From Isochrysis galbana (taxonomy: Eukaryota > Haptophyta > Isochrysidales > Isochrysidaceae): a stretch of 64,000 nucleotides of DNA. The notes under the pieces were generated by a model. The model saw nothing but the letters and a program-made list of their open reading frames with translations. It ran no database searches and was not told where the DNA came from. How positions within the stretch are numbered: the stretch's first letter is position 1; each line of letters opens with the position of its first letter. The stretch covers positions 558,456 through 622,455 of the forward strand of contig CM030944.1 in the NCBI GenBank assembly GCA_018136815.1, read 5' to 3'. The position numbers and the translations under genes are program-made. This document shows, one piece after another, positions 41,411 to 50,849 of the stretch.

Positions 41411-44188
41411 ATGCCCGTAGTCAACCCCGAGGAAAGCTCCATGAGCTCCCCACAAGAACCGCGTTCCGCGCTAGCTGCCGGCGCGCCCTCGCAGGCAATC
41501 TCCAAGAGTGAGATCAGCCTTGCTCTGACAAGCACAAAATCTTCGCTCGCGCCTTCGGCTCCGGTCGCCATGTCGAGTTCTCCCATTGAGAAATCTTCAT
41601 TGTCCCCGCGTCATGAGCCCGTCTCTTCTTTTTCGGTTCTCGAATCGTACGGGTCGAAGTCCCCCGGGGAAGAGAGCCTCGTGGGTCCCCTCCCTTCTTC
41701 AAAAGAGAGTCTTTCCGAGCCAGTTCTCCCCTCCTCTCGCCTCTCCGCGCCGACGGTCGAAGTTCCGCCGCCTCCGCGGGCCTCTACTCACACCCCGTCA
41801 ACTGGAGCTGGAATGGGTCCTCTCGCCTCGTCCGTTGCTCCACCGGCGGCCTTTCCTCTCCTTTCTTTTGCTGATCCTTTGCCAAGTATTCCTTCCTCTC
41901 TCAATCCCTCTGTGGTTGGTGCTGAAGATGATGTGGGTTCCGTCCGGTCCCTCCCTCCTTTCGAGCCCCCACCATATGAAGAGTTTGTTCCACCCCCGTC
42001 GTCGACGTACTCGTACCCCAAACGTAACTTCGTTCCACCTCCGACCGCCACCGTCGGCGCCGCCCAAATCATGGACCAACAAGTCCAGATTGAGGCTCTC
42101 CGCGGCGCTGTCGACCGCCTCGAGTCCTCTACCCTCCAAGCCGCCCAACGCCACGAAGAATTTCAACGGGAGGTGGGGTCTACCTTCAACACGATACTCA
42201 ACATTCTACAGCAGGGCCAAGCGGGCACTACGACTTCGTCTCGAGTCGAAACCTCGCCACCGCTTGTGGAAGAAGGAGACAACTCCATTGGTGCCCCTCC
42301 GGCCTCGGTTAAGTTCCCTTCTCAACCTTTGCCCGCCGCGCCGTTCTCCGTTCCGCCGAATTCGATTTCCGATCCCGGACCCAATACGCCTGTTCCTGTC
42401 CCGTCTGCCAAGCCTGTTTCTGATCCCCAACCTCCACCCACCGTCGCGGGCCTCCGCTCGCTTCCAAATCCGGCGGCTCGGCGCCATCCCGTCGATCCAA
42501 GCCTCGCCGGTGATGCTTCTGAGCGAGAGGTCATCCTAGCCTCGTGGGGCCAACTGTTTGAGGATGCCGCCTACGAGGTAGCCTCTCTCTACAGGAAGTC
42601 CGACGATTTCGAGCTCATCCACGCCATTCTCAACGGCGGCCTCTCTCGAGCCGGCAATGTTTGGCACTACCGCGTGTTTTTCGAGAAGGAGCACGTGACC
42701 AAGTGGGCTCGGAGCCGCTTCTTCCTCGACCGCACCCTCCATCACCAAGTCCGAATGGGCAAAGAGCTTTCCGAGATCAAGTTCCCGAAGGGCCTGGCCT
42801 CGGACAACGTCCAGACAGCGGCCACCTCCTGGAATGATTTTCGTCTGTCCTTCATCAAGCCGCTCGAGCGCGCCCTCTCGCTCGGCTGCGACCACCGTGA
42901 AATCTTTACATCCTTGCTAGCGGCCGCCAACTTGTGCACCACCGGCAACCAAAGGATCTACGCCTTCCTCCTCGATCTCGCCGAAGACCCGGTCCTCTCT
43001 CTCAACCCCGCGCTGGCCTGCGACGTGCTTCTCCGCAAGTGCGACGCCACCTTCGCGGCCAACGTGCCCGGCTTCGCCAAAGACTCCGCCTCCATGGAGT
43101 GGGACAGGCTCGTAGCCCGTGAAGCCGGCTCCGATCTCTTAGAGTTATCCAAGAATTTGGTGCGCGCGTACGTCCGCAAGATGGGTGACGCGAAGGTGGA
43201 TGCCACGACGGTCTGGGACCACCCAAACATGTCGCACGATATCAATCAACGATTCGAGTCCATCATCCAGAACGACAAGGTCGACGCGGCTCGCGGCGTG
43301 GATAACGCGACCAAGTTCGGCGAGTGTCTTGCAAAGACTCGCTTCCGCGTCGAGAACCACGAGCTCCCTCGTTCGGCCCTTTCGTGCGTCAACCTCTGCC
43401 AGCGCTACCTGAGCCCGTACGAACAAGCCCGCGCTGGCCAACAACAAGCGTCGGTCACCACGGTCGCCGCCGTGACGCCGCCGGCGACTACTTCCAAGCC
43501 CACCAAGACCGCCAAGGTTGCTAAGGCTGCCTCTAACCCCGTGGACACTACGGCTTCGATGGTCGCCGCCGTCCAAGCGGCGGTGGCCGAGGCATTAAAA
43601 TCGCAAAACAACAACTCGAACCGCAAGACGACTGGCGCTGACAATCGTCGGGCTCCTCCTCCACCTACGAATTACTCCGCATCGTCTCCGCTACCGGACG
43701 CACTTCTTGACCGTCCCCTCGGCAAAAGCACGTCTTCTCGTCGCCAATGTGAGCCCCCTCCGAACGGCCTTGGGCTTCCGGCCGATTCGGGCCTCTCGGA
43801 ATGGGATCCAGGTAGCTGGTCTCGAGCGCGAGCCCGCTTCTGGCAAATTTCTCGTTACGCGGGTCACCCGGCCCTTCGCGCTGCGCTCACGCGCTGCCGC
43901 CCCTCCGATGCCACCATGACGGCGCCGCGTCTCGACGACTTAGACCGCGACGTCAAGGAGTGGACCGACGCCAACGGCTGCGCGTACTGCGCCTTTCGTC
44001 CCCGGGCTCCATCTGGTACGCCCGAGGCAGACCTGTGGAAGTATGGCACGGGCGACGGAGCTCATAACCCCGTCGTTTGCCAACCGTACATTCGTTTTCT
44101 CTGCGAAGGCGGCAGTGGCGAGTGTGGTAACGACCCAGAAGTCCACCGCCGCCTCCGCACGATGGTTGTTCTCCGTCCGGCCCAGTAG
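41411..44188 (+). CDS. gag: Gag of the gypsy chromovirus
   Basis: 925 residues from the first ATG (MPVVNPEESS) to TAG at 44186-44188; the frame is open further upstream without ATG. The N-terminal third is Ser/Pro-rich. A helical capsid-like region lies at roughly residues 370-680 (ELIHAILNGGLSRAGNVWHY, FFLDRTLHHQVRMG, ALSLGCDHREIFTSLLAAAN). A basic Ala/Lys segment follows. Near the C-terminus is a Cys/His cluster (CAYC, HNPVVC, RFLCEGGSGEC) that is not the usual CCHC knuckle but could bind zinc and RNA. Gag would form the cytoplasmic particle packaging element RNA. Confidence 0.8.
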   Translation: MPVVNPEESSMSSPQEPRSALAAGAPSQAISKSEISLALTSTKSSLAPSAPVAMSSSPIEKSSLSPRHEPVSSFSVLESYGSKSPGEESLVGPLPSSKESLSEPVLPSSRLSAPTVEVPPPPRASTHTPSTGAGMGPLASSVAPPAAFPLLSFADPLPSIPSSLNPSVVGAEDDVGSVRSLPPFEPPPYEEFVPPPSSTYSYPKRNFVPPPTATVGAAQIMDQQVQIEALRGAVDRLESSTLQAAQRHEEFQREVGSTFNTILNILQQGQAGTTTSSRVETSPPLVEEGDNSIGAPPASVKFPSQPLPAAPFSVPPNSISDPGPNTPVPVPSAKPVSDPQPPPTVAGLRSLPNPAARRHPVDPSLAGDASEREVILASWGQLFEDAAYEVASLYRKSDDFELIHAILNGGLSRAGNVWHYRVFFEKEHVTKWARSRFFLDRTLHHQVRMGKELSEIKFPKGLASDNVQTAATSWNDFRLSFIKPLERALSLGCDHREIFTSLLAAANLCTTGNQRIYAFLLDLAEDPVLSLNPALACDVLLRKCDATFAANVPGFAKDSASMEWDRLVAREAGSDLLELSKNLVRAYVRKMGDAKVDATTVWDHPNMSHDINQRFESIIQNDKVDAARGVDNATKFGECLAKTRFRVENHELPRSALSCVNLCQRYLSPYEQARAGQQQASVTTVAAVTPPATTSKPTKTAKVAKAASNPVDTTASMVAAVQAAVAEALKSQNNNSNRKTTGADNRRAPPPPTNYSASSPLPDALLDRPLGKSTSSRRQCEPPPNGLGLPADSGLSEWDPGSWSRARARFWQISRYAGHPALRAALTRCRPSDATMTAPRLDDLDRDVKEWTDANGCAYCAFRPRAPSGTPEADLWKYGTGDGAHNPVVCQPYIRFLCEGGSGECGNDPEVHRRLRTMVVLRPAQ
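44186..44188 (+). promoter_or_regulatory. In-frame amber codon between gag and pol, candidate readthrough site
   Basis: Context is CAG TAG GTC GCC GGC GGG. The frame before this TAG is open for the whole of gag; after it the same frame is open without a stop for more than 5 kb into pol. Gag and Pol are thus one frame split by a single TAG, the arrangement used for readthrough by gammaretroviruses. In the right-hand contig copy the TAG is at 50079-50081. Confidence 0.65.
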
Positions 44189-47100
44189 GTCGCCGGCGGG
44201 GCCCACGTCCGCGCTGTTACCCCACTACCAGTCCAGGGTAGTGGGCCTGAACGCCACCCACCAAAAGATCGTATTACGCTACGGCCGAGTACTTCTACGG
44301 CCCCCAACCGGTACCCCAAGATTCCCCAAGTTCCAGACAAGCCCTGCCACCTCCATCCCCCTCTTTCTCCTGCCTCCTCGCCGATTGCCCCTATTTCTCC
44401 CAATGCCGATAATTCCATCCTGATTCTCGATATCACGCACGAGTCCTCAAAACCAAGTCAACCGTCACCGCCTCTCTATCAACTCAAGCCGCTCAACCGC
44501 TATCCCACGCCACTCCCCAAGCATCAACAGTCCAAGACCTCACGGTCTGCGAAAATCCAGCCGCCGCAGGCCCAATCCAACCTTCAATCTCTCAAATCAA
44601 ATTTCGCATGTCCGAGCCACAAAACGTCTCCCGAGTACGAGTACGAGTCCAAGTCACGTTCAGAATTACCCTCTTCGTCCTACGCCACCGCGAGCCCATC
44701 TACGAGTCTGAGCCCAGTCCAGTCATCACCGGTATCACCAGTCTCCATCGCTACGACGATGGAGGCGCAGTTCTCCGGTTCCTCCCCACTTTCTTTCGAG
44801 TCCGAGTCCAAGCCTGTTTTGAGCAAACCCCGTTCTGAGCCATCCGAGTCCGAGTCCGAGTCCGAGTTTACAACGTCACCGAGTCCTACCACGCGGTCGA
44901 CCGCAGGATTAACGGAGCTCCAGCCACCCACTGAGCCTCTGACGACCACTCCTTCCGCGGGAGTGTTCACCTTCGGTCCTCCGCGCCCCGAGTCTGAGTC
45001 ATTTGGAAACTCCGGTCACGTCCAGAATTCCAACCATACCCGAGCCCCGTTTCACGAGCCACCGCGTATCGAGTCCAAACACAAGCTGACGCCGAAGCCC
45101 TCGACGACAGCCACTGTGTCCTTGTCCAAGCCACCGTTTCGAGTCTCGCCGCAGCCGGCCTGCCACTCCAGCAAGCTGCACGCCGCCGAGCCGATCCCTT
45201 CCGTTTCCGTTCCGAGTCCGAGTCCAATTGCACAAGACAGTGCATCCCGAGCCCGCGTAATCAAGCCCGTCACCGAGTCCGAGATTACGGCCGCACCGAG
45301 CCAACCGGTGCTGGCCACCGTGCCCCTATTGTCATCACAAGCGTCCGCTTCGTCCTCATCGACGGTTGCGACGCCAGGGGGCTTCACCTTTGGGCCGGCC
45401 CCGTCCGTTCCCATTTCGAAAATTAGCCCTGTTTTTGGCGTCCAGCACGCTAGGAACGACGAGTCCGAGTCCGAGCACAAATCAACGTCACCGCGGAGTC
45501 CGCGGTCGACCACCGGCGTTCCCACGCCATCCCATCAGTCAAGAGCCATGGAGGAGCTGGCACAGCCGTCTCCTAGCCTCTCTCAAGTCGCCGAGTCTTC
45601 CGAATTCGAGTCTGAATCCGCCGTAATTTCAGCGGTCCATGCACCCGCTAGCCCGAGCCAAGTCCTCCGAAGAATGCTTCGCATTGCAGAACGTCTTCGG
45701 CCACCACCCACACCAGCCGCTGCCGCAGAGCCACCACCCTGGCCTCAGCCTTCCCCGCAGCCGGCTTCTTCGACAGCCAAGTCCCTTCTTTCGCCGGCGC
45801 CGACCCCGCCGACGACAGATTGCAACGAAGTCTATGCCTGGCCCGATTCCTCTCCCGACGTGACCATGGAGAGTGACCACAACTCCCTTGCACGTCGAGG
45901 AACGGCCGCCTCCCAAACCGAGCTTCTACGCCCATTGAGCCAGCCCAACCGAGTCTCTGAGCCATGTCCTTCATGTCTCTCACCGGTGGTCTCGCGGCCG
46001 CGGCGTCCGTCGCCGCAATCCGACACCCCACCTCTCCGAGTTTGTTCGTCAATCCCGTCCTCCGAGCCTGTCTCCACGTCGTCGATATCCGAGTCTACTT
46101 CCATTCGTCCTACGTCGCCGCGGCCACCGGTCGCAGCCTGCAAGCACAGCCTGCCTCTCGATACCACTGCCAACGCCATCATGCGCGTGGCAGCGATCAA
46201 TGCGTCCGCGATCCAGTCCTTCGATTCCTCTCAAAACAACTCCGATGTCGGCACCCGCGATGATACCCCGTCACCCGCTCTCCACGCTCTCGCCTCTCTT
46301 CGTGCACGAGCGAGCGGCTCTGCGGTGGTATTGCCTCGGCACCTGACGGAGGCAGCCCAAGAACTTCGCCGGCCTCGCAATGGCACCCTAGCCTCGCCTG
46401 CCGCCGCGCTACCCAAGCATTTCGATGAGCTTTGCGCCGAGCTCACGAAGATGAATCAACGAGTCCAAGACGGGCTGACGTCTGGCTGTCACGCACCACG
46501 CGTTCTCGTCGTCGGCGAGACGAGCGGCGTCGTCTCCTCGATGTTCCTACTCGCCGGAGCTGATGTGGCTACGTGCGATTTGTATCCTTCCGAGATTGAT
46601 TACGTGCCCCACTTCCAAGGCGACGCGCTTCATGTCCAAAACCTAGGTTGGGACCTGGTCATCGCCCACCCGCCCTGCACGTACCTCTCCGCCGTCAGTA
46701 GCCAATGGCTTTCACAAGAACCCGGACGTCGTGCCGCTCTTGAGTCGGCCGCCCGCGTCTTCAAGTCAATGGCCTCCGCCACTGCTCCGTTTGTAGCGGT
46801 TGAAAACCCTCGGATGCATGCGGAAGCTCGCCGTTTAGTCGGGGGGTTGACCCCGACCCAATTCGTCCAACCATGGGAGCACGGCACTGGACACCAGAAA
46901 GCCACCGGGTTGTACCTCACCAAAGGGCTGCCGCCCCTTCAGCCAACCTGCGTCGTGGATGGCCGTGAGTCAGCCATGGCTAATCTGTCTCCTTCACCGC
47001 ACCGTGGCGCTCTGCGCAGCCGCACCTACGTCGGCGTAGCTGGAGCGATGGCGATCCATTGGATGCCTGTTCTTCTTCGATATTTGAGCCAACAGGGAGA

Positions 47101-49765
47101 CCAGGCATCGACGAAGAAACTGTCCGCGTTGGAGCTACTCGCTTGCGCGCGGCGCAGCCTATTGGACCGGCCTTCACTAAGTTCAACCGAGGCTACCGCC
47201 TACGAGCCGTGGTCGGCTCTTCATCGTTATGAGAGGGGGAGGGAATCTAGTGAAGTTTCTTCCGACCCCGTTGTTTCCCGTCCAGCTACTCCCGAGACAA
47301 ACAACCACGAAGACCAAAAAGAAACCCACGATAACTACGACAACGACACGCCACTCTACGCCTCCGAGTCTACTTTCCACGACCCATTCTCTCCATGGAC
47401 CGCCCCGCCTCCGGCACGCGCGAGCTCGCCACGTCCGACGACGCCGACGACTCTCCGGAAGCGGCGCCAACAATGGCAATCATTCGGAGTGAACGGGGAC
47501 CAGAAATGGTCCAACGTCACGCTCGAAACCGCTGACGAAATAAGAGCGCAAGCTCTAGCCGGACGAGGCGCCGTCGAGGAATCCGACCTCGCCGCTGCCG
47601 TCCGAGCGCCGATCGAGTTCGTGGAAGCCAAAGGCATCCGCGCCGAAGAGCTAGCCTCATTAGTTCGAAGACCCAAGACAGAAGCCCAAGCTCGTCTCGA
47701 GAAAGACTGGGAAAGGATGTCCGACCACCCGAGGCACCCCACCGACAAGAGAGGCCTGGGATACACTAGTCCCAAGCTATCACCCTGTACCGCTACCAAC
47801 GAGGACGACGCCTCTAGGCTCTCTGCCACGATAGCGGCAATCGGAGTACCCGAAGAGACGACGACTACTTTGACGACGAATTCACCCGAGCAACCACGCT
47901 GTCGACCAACCCCGTCCCCGTCCGACACCATCGCACACGTGACCACGCACCGACCGGAGAGCGTCGTGGATACCCTACCATCTGCCTACCCAAGGCATTG
48001 CCTATATGTTCGAGACCTGATGGTCTGCCGCTCCGGCGAGGCTACCGGCAAAGAAGGAGTAATCTTGGCCGACTCCGCTCTCACGGTCAACAGCACCCTC
48101 GCTGACACCGGAGCTGGCCCGTCGGTCGTGACCACTTCCCTCTTGTCCAGCCTACCCAACGACGCATGCGTCGAGCGGCTGCCGCAAGCCGTAGTGACAC
48201 CGCTCCATGGCCCAGACGGCCTACCTCTTATCACGCGAGGCAAGGCTCGGATCGTTTTCTCCGTCGGTGGATTTCTCTTTCGTCATACGTTCATGGTGAT
48301 TGAAGGCAACCCGATGCTGCTGCTCGGGAACGACTTCTTAGCTACGCACGCCGCTTCGATTCAGCTCGCCTCCGACAGCACGGACGGCTCTATCACCCTC
48401 GGTGCTCCATCCACGGTGGCTCCTCTTGAGGTTAATGGCAGTCCAAGCCCCGACGCTCCGCCGATCTTTCGCGTCTCGACGTCACCGATAGCGGTGGTCC
48501 CTGTCAGCATGACTTGTGCACAGGTCTGTCCGACCTCCGCGAACCCAATCACGACTGACTTCTTCCGAGGGCCGCAGGCCACCAAAAACGACAACCAGCT
48601 AGTCACCGAGCCTCTCTTCAGCACGGCCGATGAGTTTGCCGCCAAAGCGCCGGCATCATGTGGCTCCGAGTACCTCCTATACACCCACGAACCTATCACG
48701 ATCCCGGCCTATCATCGGGCAACGTTTCACGTCCGAATTCCACTAGCTCTTCGAGAACACGAAGATTGCGCCATGCTCGTGGACCGACTACCTACGCGTG
48801 AAACGATCGATAGCTCTCCTCTCGTCATCCCTCAAGTAGAGAGGCCGAACTCCAACCACACCATCGCGATTACGGTGGTCAATACTGACCCCAAACCTCT
48901 ACATCTTCCGTCGTTCCATCCTGTAGCTTCGTTACAGGTTCGATTCAAGATTCACGCTGGAACTTATCGCCGCGTCGGTGACGTTAACTCGCCGGATGTG
49001 ATTGAGTCGCTCGACGAGGACCAATGTAAGCTCCTCGAGGCAGCCAAGATCGACCCCGAAGGCCGTCTCTCGATGCCCCAACGTGAACAAGTTCGTCGTC
49101 TACTAGCCCGACGTATCGCTGCTTTCGCAATTGACCCGACCAACCCGAATCACACTCACGTGATGGAGGTAGAGCTACCGCTCAACCCCGGAGCCGAAGC
49201 TCACCGCCACGCACCGTCTAGAGTTGGACGAGAGGGTGAGAAGATCATAGAGGACGAAGTTTGCAAGATGGAGTCCGCGGGTATCATCAGGAAATCAAAC
49301 TCGTCGTGGGCCTCTCGAGTCGTGCTAGTCACTAAGAAGGATGGCTCCGTACGTTTCTGCGTAGATTATCGCGACGTCAACTCCAAGCTTCGTCTAGAGG
49401 ACAGCCCTCTTCCCCTCACGGTAGAAGCCATCGACCGATTGTCGTCCGGCCAAGGCAACCTCGATTCTCTATTCCTTTGCACCCTGGACCTAGCATCTGG
49501 TTTTTGGGGTATACCGATCAAAGAGTCCGATAAACATATCACCGCGTTCACTACTCATCGCGGCAAGTACGAGTTCAATTACTTGCCTTTTGGTGTTCAA
49601 TCCGGTCCCTCGTATATGTGCCGCCTCATGGACGCCGTTCTCGGTGGGCTGGCATGGGAGATTTGTATGCCATACTTGGATGATGTCGGCGCCTGGTCGA
49701 CAGGCGTAGTGACTCGCTGCAGGCCAGGGAAGAGTCGTCATTCCAACAAATGTTACCCGTCTTGA
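44189..49765 (+). CDS. pol: Pol of the gypsy element, left-contig copy (broken near the gap)
   Basis: In frame with gag after the TAG. It encodes a Ser/Glu/Pro-rich leader with SESESE runs, the methyltransferase-like domain (about 46492-47092, HPPC at 46667-46678), the protease (DTGA near 48104) and most of RT up to YLDD near 49673. Three 1-nt deletions relative to the right-hand copy, near 49709, 49756 and 49836, destroy the frame in the last 260 nt before the N gap. I read these as contig-end consensus errors rather than mutations. An ATG at 44759 is available, but the frame needs no new start if TAG is read through. Confidence 0.75.
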   Translation, partial: VAGGAHVRAVTPLPVQGSGPERHPPKDRITLRPSTSTAPNRYPKIPQVPDKPCHLHPPLSPASSPIAPISPNADNSILILDITHESSKPSQPSPPLYQLKPLNRYPTPLPKHQQSKTSRSAKIQPPQAQSNLQSLKSNFACPSHKTSPEYEYESKSRSELPSSSYATASPSTSLSPVQSSPVSPVSIATTMEAQFSGSSPLSFESESKPVLSKPRSEPSESESESEFTTSPSPTTRSTAGLTELQPPTEPLTTTPSAGVFTFGPPRPESESFGNSGHVQNSNHTRAPFHEPPRIESKHKLTPKPSTTATVSLSKPPFRVSPQPACHSSKLHAAEPIPSVSVPSPSPIAQDSASRARVIKPVTESEITAAPSQPVLATVPLLSSQASASSSSTVATPGGFTFGPAPSVPISKISPVFGVQHARNDESESEHKSTSPRSPRSTTGVPTPSHQSRAMEELAQPSPSLSQVAESSEFESESAVISAVHAPASPSQVLRRMLRIAERLRPPPTPAAAAEPPPWPQPSPQPASSTAKSLLSPAPTPPTTDCNEVYAWPDSSPDVTMESDHNSLARRGTAASQTELLRPLSQPNRVSEPCPSCLSPVVSRPRRPSPQSDTPPLRVCSSIPSSEPVSTSSISESTSIRPTSPRPPVAACKHSLPLDTTANAIMRVAAINASAIQSFDSSQNNSDVGTRDDTPSPALHALASLRARASGSAVVLPRHLTEAAQELRRPRNGTLASPAAALPKHFDELCAELTKMNQRVQDGLTSGCHAPRVLVVGETSGVVSSMFLLAGADVATCDLYPSEIDYVPHFQGDALHVQNLGWDLVIAHPPCTYLSAVSSQWLSQEPGRRAALESAARVFKSMASATAPFVAVENPRMHAEARRLVGGLTPTQFVQPWEHGTGHQKATGLYLTKGLPPLQPTCVVDGRESAMANLSPSPHRGALRSRTYVGVAGAMAIHWMPVLLRYLSQQGDQASTKKLSALELLACARRSLLDRPSLSSTEATAYEPWSALHRYERGRESSEVSSDPVVSRPATPETNNHEDQKETHDNYDNDTPLYASESTFHDPFSPWTAPPPARASSPRPTTPTTLRKRRQQWQSFGVNGDQKWSNVTLETADEIRAQALAGRGAVEESDLAAAVRAPIEFVEAKGIRAEELASLVRRPKTEAQARLEKDWERMSDHPRHPTDKRGLGYTSPKLSPCTATNEDDASRLSATIAAIGVPEETTTTLTTNSPEQPRCRPTPSPSDTIAHVTTHRPESVVDTLPSAYPRHCLYVRDLMVCRSGEATGKEGVILADSALTVNSTLADTGAGPSVVTTSLLSSLPNDACVERLPQAVVTPLHGPDGLPLITRGKARIVFSVGGFLFRHTFMVIEGNPMLLLGNDFLATHAASIQLASDSTDGSITLGAPSTVAPLEVNGSPSPDAPPIFRVSTSPIAVVPVSMTCAQVCPTSANPITTDFFRGPQATKNDNQLVTEPLFSTADEFAAKAPASCGSEYLLYTHEPITIPAYHRATFHVRIPLALREHEDCAMLVDRLPTRETIDSSPLVIPQVERPNSNHTIAITVVNTDPKPLHLPSFHPVASLQVRFKIHAGTYRRVGDVNSPDVIESLDEDQCKLLEAAKIDPEGRLSMPQREQVRRLLARRIAAFAIDPTNPNHTHVMEVELPLNPGAEAHRHAPSRVGREGEKIIEDEVCKMESAGIIRKSNSSWASRVVLVTKKDGSVRFCVDYRDVNSKLRLEDSPLPLTVEAIDRLSSGQGNLDSLFLCTLDLASGFWGIPIKESDKHITAFTTHRGKYEFNYLPFGVQSGPSYMCRLMDAVLGGLAWEICMPYLDDVGAWSTGVVTRCRPGKSRHSNKCYPS

Positions 49766-49962
49766 TCTTGTCTTGGAACGTCTCATCTGGGCGGGCCTCA
49801 CTTGCAAGATGTCGAAATGCGTTTTCTTTGCCACCTCGCTGAATATCTCGGCCACGTTGTTTCGCGTGAAGGTCTTCGGATGGATCCCAAGAAAGTGGAA
49901 GCCGTCTCAAAAATCGACCCTACCCAAATCAACTCGATCGAAGCCGTCCGTTCTTTCCTTGG

Positions 49963-50062
49963 NNNNNNNNNNNNNNNNNNNNNNNNNNNNNNNNNNNNNN
50001 NNNNNNNNNNNNNNNNNNNNNNNNNNNNNNNNNNNNNNNNNNNNNNNNNNNNNNNNNNNNNN
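49963..50062. other. Assembly gap of exactly 100 N
   Basis: Placeholder gap inside the retroelement. The sequence right of the gap restarts at the gag/pol boundary already present at 44171, so the true distance is probably negative (an overlap). Confidence 1.
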
Positions 50063-50849
50063 TCTCCGTCCGGCCCAGTAGGTCGCCGGCGGGCCACGTC
50101 CGCGCTGTTACCCCACTACCAGTCCAGGGTAGTGGGCCTGAACGCCACCCACCAAAAGATCGTATTACGCTACGGCCGAGTACTTCTACGGCCCCCAACC
50201 GGTACCCCAAGATTCCCCAAGTTCCAGACAAGCCCTGCCACCTCCATCCCCCTCTTTCTCCTGCCTCCTCGCCGATTGCCCCTATTTCTCCCAATGCCGA
50301 TAATTCCATCCTGATTCTCGATATCACGCACGAGTCCTCAAAACCAAGTCAACCGTCACCGCCTCTCTATCAACTCAAGCCGCTCAACCGCTATCCACGC
50401 CACTCCCCAAGCATCAACAGTCCAAGACCTCACGGTCTGCGAAAATCCAGCCGCCGCAGGCCCAATCCAACCTTCAATCTCTCAAATCAAATTTCGCATG
50501 TCCGAGCCACAAAACGTCTCCCGAGTACGAGTACGAGTCCAAGTCACGTTCAGAATTACCCTCTTCGTCCTACGCCACCGCGAGCCCATCTACGAGTCTG
50601 AGCCCAGTCCAGTCATCACCGTATCACCAGTCTCCATCGCTACGACGATGGAGGCGCAGTTCTCCGGTTCCTCCCCACTTTCTTTCGAGTCCGAGTCCAA
50701 GCCTGTTTTGAGCAACCCGTTCTGAGCCATCCGAGTCCGAGTCCGAGTCCGAGTTTACAACGTCACCGAGTCCTACCACGCGGTCGACCGCAGGATTAAC
50801 GGAGCTCCAGCCACCCACTGAGCCTCTGACGACCACTCCTTCCGCGGGA

